64,000 nucleotides of DNA, from positions 6,158,143 to 6,222,142 of the forward strand of contig VXAI01000025.1 in the NCBI GenBank assembly GCA_013399305.1, read 5' to 3'. Within the stretch, counting starts at the first letter, position 1. The number at the start of each line of letters is the position of its first letter. The position numbers were made by a program, and so were the translations under genes. The notes under the pieces are model-generated. The model made no database searches, was not told the DNA's origin, and saw nothing but the letters and a program-made list of their open reading frames with translations. This stretch comes from Rostratula benghalensis (lineage: Eukaryota; Chordata; Aves; Charadriiformes; Rostratulidae). This document shows positions 1-12,400 of this stretch, piece by piece.

Positions 1-1299
1 AGCTATTATGTCCTTAAGTGAAGACGTGGTGAATGCAGTGTTTAACAAGGGAAGAGTGGAGCCTGAGTTGATATGAGAAGTCGGAGGTAACGTGATGCCC
101 TGGAGAGCCTTGTGAGAGATAGACAGAATAAGAAGCCTGTTCCCACCTTCCCAAGCAGTGTGATGGTCAAGTACACAATTCAAGATCTCTCAGGAGACCG
201 TGCCGCAGAGCAAACACACTGAAGCGCTTTTGGCACCTCTTTGGGAAGAGGGCAGAGGGGGAGAGCACCTCTGAGAAGTGGGCAGCGGCAGTGCTTTTCA
301 ACAGCCGTAGAGTTTATGAGGATAAGAGCAGAGCAAATGCTTCTGACACTGCAAAATCTAACCTTGAGAGTGTTCAAAACACCCCAAGGGTTTCAGTGAT
401 CGAAATTTTCTTACGCATACTAAAATTATTCATCTGGGGATGCTCAAGGGTGGATGGAAGTGTTGTACAAAGAACTAGAGAAACAAGAAAAATATCCCTG
501 AGTGTTCTCAGCATCAGCCTGATTAAGGAAGAAACAGCTCAGAGGTAGATAATGCTGATCTGCTGTGAACCATTACATACTGCTTCAGGACTAGTAAAAG
601 CTGTGTGCTAAGTACATATTTGAAACAGAAGCCTTTTGCCTCACAAGCCTCATGTTCAACTCTAGATGCACATAGGTAACCACCTCTAGTCTATTTTCTT
701 AAAAAAATCTATCACAGGAAGGGCAGGAATAGTATAAAACTTCCAGTGTCTCGTGAAATATCCTCATTTACCTGCTCAATCAATCAGGTGGTGATCTTGA
801 TTGCAAAGCAAGTGCGGGAGGAGTTGGGTGGTCTACAACTACTAGCTAAGGTAATATTGACAAAGAAGAATTTGGTTTGTCTCTTTAAAAGGCAAGCATC
901 TACTTAATGCAAGGCTACTGTTACCCTGAAATATAAGCATAAGTGGTTTGCTGAACAGGAATGTCATTATCCCCAGGCTTAACGCTGAGCATATGCTGAA
1001 GTGCTGTTGCTGAACAGAAGCAGGGCTTACAGAAAACTTCAACTGCAGCAAGCATCCAATCCACTTATACAGGAGCCACAATGTATCAACCCAGGTGTTT
1101 CCTTAAGCTAAAACTGTCAGTCACACAGGCTCTATATAAATAGCCGGGTTTTAGAGAAGGATGATTGTGCAGGAGCACCCGTTGCATGCTCACTCCATGT
1201 AATCAGCGGGCAAACCCGTTCCTGGTGTAAGTCCCCATAGGCAAAGGTGGCCAGTGGTTCTGTGACATTGTGTAGCAGAGGAAGATCTATTGCTCAGAC
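1..1299. other. Unique non-coding sequence, no gene recognised
   Basis: No recognisable exon, RNA gene or interspersed repeat was seen on either strand. The open frames here are under 90 codons and do not resemble known proteins. The only item of note is a strong TATA-like string at 1133-1142, listed separately. This is probably intergenic or intronic DNA. Confidence 0.5.
1133..1142 (+). promoter_or_regulatory. TATA-box-like sequence
   Basis: The string TATATAAATA, preceded by CTC and followed by GCCGGG, matches the vertebrate TATA box with a GC-rich downstream flank as in strong core promoters. No initiator, splice donor or coding exon could be tied to it within the next few hundred bases. 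Such strings also occur by chance in AT-rich DNA, so this is a weak call. Confidence 0.15.
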
Positions 1300-1960
1300 T
1301 TTCATGTAGGATTCCCGCCCTCCTGCTGTATTTTTGGTGGCTGTTGCAAATACAGATATTTACTAATTTGACAGCTAATGCTATTCACCTGACTGCAGTC
1401 AGCGAACTGTTCCTTCCCTGATAATAATTAGAGGACGATCAGAAACAGTGAAAAGAGAAGGTAAAAAAACCTTTTTGAAGGCATGGCACTGTACTGTCTT
1501 GCCCAAATGACGAGTTTGAGTTTGTCCTTAATTAGGCCAGGGGAAAGAAAAGGCTTCTATGGCATATTAGCATGCTTTTATCACTGCACTCAAAGTAACA
1601 AATAATTAACAAAGCAAACCTCACGGAAGCCTGGCTGGTCCTCTGAAACAACCCTTGTGAGCTGTCTCCAACAACTGCCATGAAGGCCTGTCAAATTTTT
1701 GCTAATGTGTGTATTAATGGATTTTTAGTAGCACCATTTGCTACTTCAAAAATCATGTATGTTGCCTATTTAACCTTGAAAAGCCCACTGGCTAAAAGTA
1801 TTTAGGAATATGAGGTGGTTTTCTGCCTAATTTGTTCTCTAAGTACCAAATGGAAGACGTGCCATTTGGAAATGTAATTCAGCATGACAGCTAGTGTGAC
1901 AGGCCAGCATAGGACTTTTCTAACAATTATTTACTTAGCAGCCATTGTATTTATTGACCA
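1300..1960. promoter_or_regulatory. Candidate conserved non-coding element
   Basis: This AT-rich, complex stretch has several homeodomain-type TAAT/ATTA cores (for example near 1426 and 1531), a POU-like ATTAGCAT near 1567, and no microsatellite or repeat character. The look is that of developmental enhancers conserved among amniotes. The call is pattern recognition only: conservation cannot be seen in one sequence. It could equally be ordinary unique DNA. Confidence 0.25.
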
Positions 1961-2500
1961 CCCAATCCAGAAATTAAAAAGAAAGTAAATGTTTTTTTAT
2001 TTTTAAACACTTTAAGGTTTTATATAACTGCAATAACTTATAAAATCCCAAGTTTAAAAGGTAAGTGAATGCACAAGCCCATTCAGCTGCTTAATTTTAC
2101 ACCAACATTATTTGAAAAACAAAAAAAACATCAGTCACGGAAACCAAATCAAAATATAAAGTGAGGCTTTTATTTGCACTATTTACACTATTTACACTTT
2201 AATATACACCACTTATTATTGATCAACTAATGTTTGCTAATTTCTTTGAGGATTAAAACCACTCTAAGTGTTAAATACTATTCTTCTTACCATCATGTAT
2301 TCTAATTTTTGATGTTTTAGCACACAAAATACATTTTGCTCAGATCTGGAGGATGCTTAAGATTAGCTTGTTTATACATTTTGAAGATGCAGTTAATTTA
2401 TGTAGGTTAATGATTCCTGTGACATATTGAGGATGCTGCTCAACAAATAAATAAGAGTTTTCAAGCTGACTTGCATCAAGTAAATTGCGACTTCAGGTTT
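1961..2500. other. AT-rich unique sequence with a short tandem motif
   Basis: This stretch is strongly AT-rich. Around 2175-2199 a short CACTATTTA-type unit is repeated about three times imperfectly. Nothing coding is seen. It may continue the candidate regulatory block to its left. Confidence 0.4.
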
Positions 2501-4119
2501 CTGTCAATTCTCAGTGACAGTATAAGACTCAGATGAAATCCTACTCCCAGGGAGAAACTGCTGCAAACCTCCCTTGGTTGCACGAGCATCAGAATTACAG
2601 CCCTTTTCAGGCTGGACATGTGCATTTCTCAATGGAACCAGCTTTGCCAAAGCAAAGCTCTCTGACACAGAAGCCCTCTCCCAGTAAGGGGAGAACCAAG
2701 GTCTCCTGGTGTCCACAGCTCCTGTCCTACTCCACCAGGGCTAATTGCACCCAATACTCATGTCCCAAAGGTGGCCCAGAAAACCCTTCTAACCCACCCC
2801 AGCCTCAGAAGTTTACTTGGATGCTTGATAAAAAGAGGGGAGATGCACAGGACCCTGGTTGCTAATTTCTGTGGAGGGGTGGGGGAGTCATGATGAAAGA
2901 GATTGCCCTTCTCTCCAAGAGTTAAGAGCTAGTGGGAAATCCCTTGAAAAAAAAGCAGTAAAAAGATACTTGTAAGGACAATTAATTGCTTCAATTCCCT
3001 TTGATGGAGAAGAATCAATGCTTAAGTAGGTTTACTTGGATCATCATAGACATTTCCATTTGTTCATGCACAAAGGTGAAATAACTTGATCAAGTTTAGA
3101 ACATGTAAATAAAAATCCTTAAATTAGAGCTCAGCAACAATATGACCTCTTTGGGTCAGGAAGGACAAGCAGGCACTCAGCTGTTGAAAACAGTGTAGAA
3201 GCTGCTCTTTGCCCAGGGTAGGTCATAGCCTGCTGCACTGGGAGCTTTCTTTGGAGACATGGACTGGAACTTCTGCAAGGCTGAGGAAGATACAAAAGTG
3301 TTGGTTTTTTTCCCCCTTTTGCTTTCTAGTACTTAAATATTTAGATTACTACTAGTTGGGCTAAATCCATTGTGTTGGTTACATTTGTAAGTTTGTACTA
3401 AATAAATAATACATTTTCTTCAGCAAGAAAGCTTTGGTTTCACTACATCAGCACTGCCCTCCCCCCATTTCAGATGGCGTAGATATTAGTGAGGAAAGGT
3501 TGGTTGGGAGAACTCTAATTAGACCATTATTTTGATAACACAGATTCATTGCATAGTGGCTGATGTTTCACGGGTACTATGTTTCTCCTCCAGAACATCC
3601 CAGATAAATTACAACTTTTTATAACCCTACATTTCCACACTTCCATAATATCTCCTTAAGCTTCAGCCATGCATAACGTGCTGACAAACTTAATTAAAAG
3701 TACAATTCATATCCAGTATGCACTCCATGCAGCTTAAAATCAAATTTCATTTTTCCTTCACTTTTTTGTAGCAACTGAAAACTCTGATTTTCTCACTTTT
3801 TTTTTTCCCGCCCCTACCTTGGCTAACTGAAAGATAAACTTTTGTTAACATACGTGCATGTACATCTGTGTTTCCATATCTTTAAAAGGCATGTTCCTGG
3901 CAAGCAGGGAAAACATTACCAGGTTGTATGAAGGATGTATATAGCATTCAGAAAAGTTTTAACCATTTAAATAAAATAAAAAAAAAAAAAGGAGAAACAA
4001 TCCCTTTAAAGCTATGTTTGGAAAAGACTGTGAATACAATTAACCTCTGAAATCCTATGCTTGTTGGCTTGCCTAGTTCAGCGCTTCCCAGGGACCGTTT
4101 ATCTCAACAGGAGAGCATA
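2501..4119. other. Unique non-coding sequence
   Basis: An open frame of about 110 codons at 2533-2865 (+) and an antisense one at 2504-2716 have no recognisable domains and are of a length expected by chance. An A-rich run lies near 3970-3990. No exon, RNA gene or transposon was recognised. Confidence 0.45.
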
Positions 4120-4460
4120 AATACTGTGTAGCACTGACTTTATCAGTGCAACTTTAACTGAACAGTGTCCCTGGAGTCACTTAAGGGTTAATCCTTTGCA
4201 TCTCATGAAATGTAATGGATTTTGATTAAAGAGAGCACATTAGCAGCTTGCAAACCTAAAGCAGATGCACACATCCAAGCTCTATATTTAATTTAAAACC
4301 AGCACCCTCAAAGAGGAACATAAGCCATTTATACCACCAGCAACTAATCCTAAAAATGTAACGCAACTGACCTCAGTGAAATGGAAATTACGACCATGGC
4401 TTAGCTGCTATAATTATTTGCATAAGTTTCTAGTGGCGAGTACGTTTAGAGAATAGTGCA
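4120..4460. promoter_or_regulatory. Candidate conserved non-coding element with octamer motif
   Basis: The block is dense in potential homeodomain/POU sites: GGGTTAATCC near 4186, TTTGATTAAAG near 4222, TTTAATTTAAA near 4288, and an ATTTGCATAA octamer near 4415. The sequence is complex and not repeat-like. The idea that it is an enhancer is inferred from motif density alone. Confidence 0.25.
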
Positions 4461-5759
4461 TGGATTCTTAATGAAAACGAGCCCAACTTTTGGGAGAACA
4501 CCACAGTGTGCTTTTTCCAGGTGTGTTTTGAGATAACAGACCCTCCCCAACAGCCAGAAGTTTGCCTGCATGTTTGGACCTAGCAGGCAGGCAGCCAGCC
4601 CAGGTTCCCATGGGCAAAGCAAGCAACCATTTTGCTATCAACTTTGTCTACCACCTTGCACTGGCCTTGGATCTAAGGCCAGTTCAAACTGTAACTAAAT
4701 TAGTCTTTGCTCACTAAGTGGTTGGTGGCAATGGGATTCTTCAGCTTCTCTACCCAGTGACTGTCCACATCACAGGAAAGAAATTCAAGTTATTGCCATA
4801 CAATAGCCAGCTCCCAGCACAAGACACAGAGATCTCCTGTGGTCATTCATAGCTACAGGAGATCAACCAAAGAGGGATGAGGCAAACGCGTTGGGACAAC
4901 CTTACTGGTACAGGTCTGGTTTCAGACAGTGACAAGCAAGTTCACACAGCTTTTTACACCAGGGTACTAATGTGGGGATATATAAAAACTCAATTACACA
5001 TGATATCAAATTGTATTGTACCAGCCTGAAAAACAAGAGTGGATTGTCGCCACGTAGACTGATTTTCATGCACAGCTCGTCTGGCCATTCCACTGAAGTT
5101 CTTTCAAAGTTCTAACAAATTGAAGGTCATCCACTGATAATGGCTTGAGGAAGGAGAAAAATCCCAAGACCAAACCCAGCCCCAGACTACATCCAGAATA
5201 GAAACCAACCACAAAAGAAGAAAATGCAGCAGATGTGAAATATGTGGTCGGCAAGCAAAAGGCCACCCTTGTTTTAGATTTTTAATTATGAAAATTTTTC
5301 TTTTCTGACAAGTGAAATGCATGGTGTGAAAGTTGAATTGTCTGCAAATTAAATCAAAATAAAAAATGAAAACTACAAACGGGGCTTTCACTGCTACCAA
5401 CAAGGGAGCCATCCTTTAGAGGTGACATTTCACAGCAGTCCCTGAGAAATGCGATTGTTCATAGCATTAAGTAAATTATGGTCCCTGAACAGTGTGGAAA
5501 TAATTGAAAATGTTTGCTGTTTTTAAGTAAATGCTATAAATCCCTGAAGGCTCTTTGAGTCTCGTAGTAGAAGAGAATAAAATGTTTCAAGCAGAAAAAT
5601 CACATGGGTACAATACCTGATGGTTTGGCTGACAATCATAAAACTTCACCCTAAATATCAGTTGGTGGTAGTTTTCCCTTTTCTGCTAATGGGCTCACGT
5701 TCAGAAAGTTTTCCTTTTCTCCCTCCTCTGCAGCCAACACTCACACGTGAAGTGGCAAT
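4461..5759. other. Unique non-coding sequence
   Basis: Three overlapping minus-strand open frames of 63-102 codons lie between 4902 and 5412. Their translations lack known motifs, and two of them overlap in different frames, which argues against coding. No repeat or RNA gene was seen. Confidence 0.45.
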
Positions 5760-6010
5760 ACTTAACTAGATGTGCCTTTTGCCAAAACAAAATTGTCAGT
5801 GCATAAGCCCAAACATAACGCAAATAAAGGCCACGCACCATGTAATGCCACTTGTGTCAAAGAGGCAGATAATACGATTCCCTGATTGCTGCCTGGTGGC
5901 CTCTAGTGTTTCTCTGTCACTCCAGGAGCGAGGGCTGCATTAGGCTTCCTGATTCTTTGTTTGTAAAAAGCTTACACCTTTGGCAAAGGGATTTTGCTGC
6001 AATCCTGAGG
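5760..6010. promoter_or_regulatory. Candidate conserved element with CTCF-like core
   Basis: This is complex sequence with several CpG dinucleotides in an otherwise CpG-poor background. Read on the minus strand, about 5893-5911 contains ACACTAGAGGCCACCAGG, which approximates the CTCF core (CCACTAGAGGGCAC) with about two mismatches, one of them at a usually invariant G. It may be an enhancer or a weak insulator-type site. No function is demonstrated. Confidence 0.2.
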
Positions 6011-8279
6011 CAGCTTCTTCTGTTTGTACATAACCTGCCACATTTCATTGCTAATCAGTATCTCTGATATTCCTCTTGAAGAGCTTTTTCACCCTCATTA
6101 TACTATATCTGCCATTTCTTCTTCTAACTCCCTGAATATTGTGAATAAAAAAAAAGGCTTTTATATATTTGTGGAAAATATGCTAGATTGTTGCTTAGAG
6201 TACACTTGTCACTTCATCTTATCACAACAGTGTAAGACTCCAGCCCCAACATAGATATATTTAATACATCCAGACTGCAACACATTCTTTTCAGCAAGAA
6301 GTCTCTAACACATCCACCCGGCACCTCTCCTGACACATCTACCACGCTCTGCAAGCATCTCCTTAACGAGCCATTCCCATAAACCCAGGCTACCATTCCC
6401 TGGTGCCAAAGGCAGGTGTGCTCCCGGCAAACGCGCTGCTTCCCTCTGTACGGGCAACGCGCTTTTGGACTTCCTCCAAGCAGCAACAAGAGAAGAAGGA
6501 GAATTTGCTCACTTGGCTCAACACCAGCCATGACCCCACCTGCACGGAGCAGCTGCAAGACACGGCGTTAGCTCCTGACAAGTGGATTACTCACAGCAAG
6601 AAGACAATTCTATTACTCAGAGGAAGGAACAAAATATGTCACCGAAAGGTTTAGGGACTATGGAGCACACATATAAACTTTGTTTAGGCACCTATTTATG
6701 CATATATGAGCCTAGTGGGATTCACAGAAGCACCTGCATAAGTTAGTCACCTCATTTGTACCAGTCGTAAAAGTATTCAGAGCCTAATTACTTAAGTGTT
6801 TTTGAAACTCCCAGTAGACATCAAAAGACCTTTGTAAATCTGCTCCCCTGTGCAACCAGATTTTTATGGACACAGCCTATTAACACCAAAGTACAAATGC
6901 CTGTTCACGCAGCCACACAATGAGTTTTTTAAAGGCTATTTACATAGCTAGAGGTTTATGTGGTCCTTGCCACATATGGGTTCAAACTTGTCCAGTCACA
7001 AATTTGTTACTAATCTGCATGTAAAGCTCGGGTGTGTGTCCTACCATCACATGCACAGCTATGGTTTAAGCAGAACTTTGCCAGAACAGAAATATTACTT
7101 CATTTTTCAACTACAAACACGAAGACTTTCACTAAGACAGTGTGACAGCTCCCAGCTTACTTATATTTGAGTTTTGATTTCAAAAACAGACTTTCCTCTT
7201 CACTGGTTACAGCTTTTTATCCCTTACGTGAACTAAATTCCTTTACAAACATCATACATCTTGTACGCAACTCCCTGGGAAAAAAAAAAAAAAGGAAAAA
7301 ATCTCTCCTTTTTTGTTGCAAAGATTTGTGTGGATAGCCTGACTCCATTAATTTCAACTGGATTGACTCTGCACCATCTGTTTTCTGTGCAGCTGCTTTA
7401 TTGTGGGGAGAGAGGAAGACAAAAAAGTACCCTTCTAAGCTCTACCCATGACATCCAGAAATAAGACTATAATTGGTGGAAAACCTTCTGAAGACTGCTG
7501 TAATCATAACAGTCAAAGGGATTAGAGTGGGATCTAAAAGAAGAGATGCAGATTAGGGGTTTATTTTCCAAACGGTTTGAAACCTGCCTGCCAGACCCTT
7601 TCCAGACCCTCATCTTTTAGAAATAACATAAAATAAAACCACCAGTACGAGAAGCAATTAAACTCAAATTCATACGAACTTGTGCTTCTCACACTTTTGC
7701 AGCATACAGTGGGCAGGTAATAATCCATCAATCGGTGATTACAGCGCATGGAAGAGGAAGGCAATATACTACCATATGCCCCACCAGTCATTAGAAGGGC
7801 AGTACATTAATTTTGGAACAACACAATCCAGGTTTTGAGTAATCTTGATCTCCGCTCTCACACCAATGATCTTGATGATGTGCCAGCAGAGAAGCAACCC
7901 GGATTTAGTTTAGTGCAACCATCTACAGAAGCAAACGCAAGCTCCCAGTTTCAAGAGGGTGAATCATTTCCAAACAGGAGCCTGGAAAACAATCCCCCAG
8001 AGCAGGCACACGGTGCAAAAGATGTGTTCAAGTCATCAACACATCACTACCGAGCAAGGTACACTTCATTTGGGCTTTTATTTGTGCCACTGTGTTAAAT
8101 GTGTGCCACACTACTTCTTTTAAGCATGCAGAGCACTAATAACAACAGTGCCTGTGCCAGGACTATCCTCAGTTATCACTCATTTCGTGATCTAAACCCC
8201 ACTGCACCTTCATCTTAATACTGCCAGTAGCTTTAGTCACGTTTGTAAATGTGTTCTTGGTCCCAGAAACAATTTATTT
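6011..8279. other. Unique non-coding sequence
   Basis: Several open frames of 60-114 codons lie on both strands, overlapping each other in different frames and without recognisable domains. A hydrophilic, Ser/Asn/Gln-rich frame at 7811-8098 (+) looks protein-like and runs past a potential donor (CAAG/GTAC) near 8059. However, it has no initiating ATG at its 5' end, and its upstream AG lacks a pyrimidine tract. An A-run occurs near 7280-7292. Confidence 0.4.
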
Positions 8280-8660
8280 GTGCTTGAACTTTTTGCGATA
8301 AGAGCGCTGCCTTTGCAGGATTAACCGACGTTACCCATGTATTTATGACCTGGGTAACTGGTTTTTCCCAGCTTTAATAAATAATGAAGCCCGGATGGTT
8401 TTGCAATTGGGTTCTCGCCCTCCTGGAGCCACGACGTGAGCCGGAACAGAGCACTGATGCCAGGCGGAGGCAAAAGCTCATTCCTCCGCCAAAGTAATTC
8501 TCAGCAGAACGCAACCACCACATAATGCAGACGGCTGCTATAAATACAGCAGCCTGGTAAGGAGCGGTATGGGAAATGTGGGATGTGGTTCAGCATCTCC
8601 CACTGCACCGAGTGCCTCTTTGGAGGCTGCCATTGAGCACCCTCTGCTCCTGCCTGCGTC
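8280..8660. promoter_or_regulatory. CpG-containing block with TATA-like site
   Basis: Relative to its surroundings this stretch is richer in G+C and CpG (for example near 8303, 8328, 8431 and 8503). It includes TATAAATA at 8539-8546 and a splice-donor-like CTG/GTAAGG at 8557. The donor lies only about 10 bases from the TATA-like string, too close for a first exon using both, so the two probably do not form one promoter. The block is complex and non-repetitive and could be a conserved element. Confidence 0.22.
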
Positions 8661-9389
8661 AAACTCTGCCTAGAAGGCAAGCTGGGGCCCTTAAGTGAAA
8701 TGAAGCTTGGTGTACAGACAATACCTTAATAATCCAGACAGCAACAATTAACAAAGGACACATTCCTCCCAACCAGGGTTGCCAGATGTGCTGCACGCAG
8801 GGAAGTTAAAGATGGATTTTGCTGCTGTTAAGGAGCAATGATTACAACCTTTATCAAATAGACATTCTCAGGGAAGCAATCCTTTTCTTCTGAGCAGGAT
8901 GGTCATTGTGACTTACATCAACGGATCAATAGAGAGGTGGGAAACATCCTCCGAGAACCTACATGTTCACAAAGACGCTCTCCAAAGGTTTTTCAGTTTC
9001 ACACTTACATTTTCTATGCTTATTGTCTACACAACTTTGTGGTCAATAAGCTTACACTGGTGATGGTCTAACAACCATCCTGCTCCCCCAAGACGGCTGA
9101 CTGTATGGCACTGCTGGAGACCTTTAAACAATTGTTTGAATTTCAGCTGCAGAGACCGTTGATAAAAAACTGAAACTCTTTTCTGAAACTTTGTCCCTGA
9201 GGTGTATGATGTCCTGGGTGACCCTGTCACACTTGTTCAGCATATAGCCCCTCTGCAGACTTCAGCAGCAAACGGTTAGCAGAACAGAATACACCTCTGC
9301 CAACACAGCCCTGCTACCTTCCATTTCAGACTTTCACACATTTCAGTGCATTTATCTCAACTTTCATCAGGAATGGTCAAGTCCTTTTG
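8661..9389. other. Unique non-coding sequence
   Basis: No exon, RNA gene or repeat was recognised. One minus-strand open frame of 67 codons (9027-9230) has no domain features. Confidence 0.45.
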
Positions 9390-9485
9390 GCTGATCAGAG
9401 GCACACAGAGAATTAAAGCAGATTGTAGCAGAGCAAAGAATTCAATCCAAGTCTCCTGAGTGCTTTGCTCACACTGTAGCCAGCA
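9390..9485. mobile_element. Ancient MIR/L3-like repeat fragment
   Basis: The segment carries GAGGCACACAGAGAATTAA followed by a run resembling AATCCAAGTCTCCTGA and a tail like TTTGCTCACACTGTAGCC. The order matches the reverse complement of MIR/L3-type repeats: 'gaggcacagagaggttaa', then 'gaacccaggtctcctgact', then 'ctctttccacta..ccac'. The copy is heavily diverged and truncated, as expected of an element that predates the radiation of amniotes. It was recognised by eye; the exact subfamily cannot be given. Confidence 0.5.
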
Positions 9486-12400
9486 AACACCCACCACGGG
9501 TAAGAGGCACAGCACCTGAACACAGCCCATCTGGGCATTAGTGCAATCTGGACACGCTTAAGATGCTGCCTTGGAAGAGGGGAATTTTTGCTTCCCCATG
9601 TCCATTTATACAGCAATTTTATATTTAGTCTTAATTTACCTGTGTTGAATGCAACACATGTTTGGGGGAATGGGACTTCGGCTCTAAGTACTTTACAGTG
9701 CTTACACCATAGATATTTACATGTTGTACATGGCAGAGCAATTTTATATTTATCTCAAACATTAAAAACCCAAAGTATTTCAAATACTTAAATATGTGCC
9801 TTAAAGCAAACACTGTAAACACCTTGTAAAAGCAAAATTCCCAAGTGTTGGCAAATAAACAAGCTGCAGGGAGAAAACAAAGAAAACACAAAAAAGAATC
9901 ATTGCAAGATAACAGCAAATGAATAATACACAGCTGAAATTCCACAGCAGAAATTCAAGGGCCTCTTTTAATGGATCATGTCTTCCTAGTAGGTTTACCA
10001 CAGTGAAGCATGGACCATTCGTAATTACACCAGTATAAATCCAGAGAAAGGCTATTGAAAGCCTAAGCTCACAAAACCACACCTGAGAGACGAGATAACT
10101 GCTCTTTCCATCTATCTCCTCCTTTTTCAAGTTACACATCACATGGATATTGATAGTTCAGGCTCTTTGGGACTACATTACTCCAGAGGAATAAAAAAGG
10201 TAAAACAACAGCACATGGAATACAAGGGCTACTTTTTTACAGCAAAAACCAGATCAAAGCACAGTCACCATCATCAAAAAAGGTGAAAAACTGGACTTGT
10301 GTCACTCCCCATCCCAGAACCCCTGCAAAACCATCATTACCTCATGACTGGGAATTGCAAATTTTCCTCCAATCTGAAGATAAGACTATTTGGAGAGTCA
10401 AAAGCTGCACGTCATGCCTTGAGCAGAGAAAGGAAAACTGCTTCCTAGGAAGAGCAACAATATGTGATGGGGTAGGGGAAGCTGTAGGTATGGGAGGTGG
10501 TCAGAACCGACAAGGGGATGAGATGCAGCTGGGAAGGCCACTGAGAGTAGCCACACACCTGCAGATCCTTTTCCTAAGTGTGAAGTCTGATCCAGCCCCA
10601 ATGGCACCTGAACTGTCTGCAGTGAGAGAAACCTGGAGGAGGGGCCCCAGTTTTGGAGAGTGCAGTGGGCAGAGGGGAGGTGGGTTTACAAACCTCTCTC
10701 ATTTCCTTCCTGGGTCCTTTTGAAGTTTTCATTCTAACAGTTGAGGATCTTTTGGTATCTGCAGCATCTCATGGTCAGGAAGACACCCTCAAAATACATA
10801 TGTACATCATATGCTTATATAGGCTAATAATTTCTTATATTTTTCCTAAAGCCTTGATCCAACAGAGCAGCCAAGCAGAGGTTAAAAAAAATCACAGAGG
10901 CCTGTGCTGTGCATATAGACAACCAGACGGTGTGCAAACTACCATTTTCAGTTAGTGAAAAATATTTGTTGTAACATGGATAGGAACGACATCACAGAAG
11001 TGTTTTCCCAGGGTTACAAGGCTCCTTCATGCTACACAGTATGGCAGCAGTTACTTCTAATTTCCTAACTCCTGGGAGCTCCTGCAGGAGCGAGGTTTCT
11101 ATTTGGAATCATCACTATTTTTTTTAACACCAAACTGACTTGATCCAAAGTGTTTCCTTAATATGTACAGCTTTGGAGTTCCTAATGTATATATATAGAA
11201 ATGCTAACTTTACTACGACAGTGGCAATAAAAGCAATGAAGAGGCTTTACAAGCAAGAAGAAATACATAAAGACTCTGTGCATCTGGACATTGAATAATG
11301 TATGAAATCCAGATTTTAAGGCTGGCTTGTAAGATAAATGTAGTCCCCAAAAGCAACTGGAATTGTCTGATCACTCTGGCTCATTGATCTTCAAGGGTCT
11401 TAGTGCAAATACTCTGGTCTAAGATACTGCCCTTCTCCATCAAACCTCCTCTGAAAGAGTCAATATTTAGATGAATTTCAAGCTACAGTGAGAATATCAC
11501 AGGCTACTCAGGCAGCTCTAAATCCTTCTACACAGCTTTCAGGGAGTGAAACATAAGAAAAAAGTGACAAGCCACTTTTTGGTCATACGGCGAGGGACCA
11601 AGCCTACCAATTCTCTCCCCCTCATCCAGGCTGCCCAACTCCTGTCCCTGCCTCAGAGATAGCTTCTTATTTCAGCTGATTTCACTCAAAGTGTAGAAAT
11701 ATTCTCAGACTGGGACATCTCACCCTCTTAACCCACCTTGAATCTGGAATGCTGCTGGGGAAGGAGGATGGATCCCTGGTTTCCAGCAAGGTGCTCCAAC
11801 TTAAGGCTATTGCACAGAGCGGAACGGTGCTGCCTTTCATCCCCTGGTTATTTTTCTGGGGACAGGGGAGGTTCCTTCTTCTACCATTTGGCAATGGTAA
11901 AATGGTAAATGGTACCTCTCACAATCCTGGAGTACATCAAAGCAGAGCTGCAGCTTGGAGTTGAGGCTCCAGAAATACCTAGCTTTCCCTTCACTACCAG
12001 CTATGCTGTCATCACCACTATGTTGTGATTTAAAACCCAATCCTCTCCCACAGTTGATAAATGAATGGATCTCTACATCAGTGGTGAAAGGCTAGAAGAA
12101 AATGTGGGTATAGAGGCCAAGAGCTAAAATTCAGTGCTTGGGGTCTTCCCTGCAGCTGCCATTACACCTTACACGAAGGGTATGGTCTGTGCTGAGAGCT
12201 TACCCTTTTCACAGGGCACTGGCAAACTTTTCAAATTCTGAGCCTTTCCATACTGCTGAAGCCTGTGTCAGCTTTTTGGATCTGTGACTCTACAATTTGC
12301 TCACCACTGTGCCTGGAAGGTACAACTGCAGCATTTTTTCTGGCACAGGTACTAAGAGGCTGCCTAACTAGCATTTGCTGATACAACTCCTGTACTGCGA

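Noticed and set aside
6214..6558. 114-codon minus-strand frame with a Leu-rich stretch
   Set aside because: The Leu run comes from a GAAGAA/CAGCAA-rich stretch on the other strand, and several frames overlap in both directions.
7811..8098. Hydrophilic Ser/Asn/Gln/Glu-rich open frame that looks like a disordered protein segment with a donor-like CAAG/GTAC
   Set aside because: Frames of about 95 codons are expected several times by chance in a window this size. There is no initiating ATG at its head, the upstream AG has no pyrimidine tract, and no family is recognised.
10283..10723. 146-codon plus-strand open frame
   Set aside because: No recognisable motif, an overlapping antisense frame, and a length compatible with chance.
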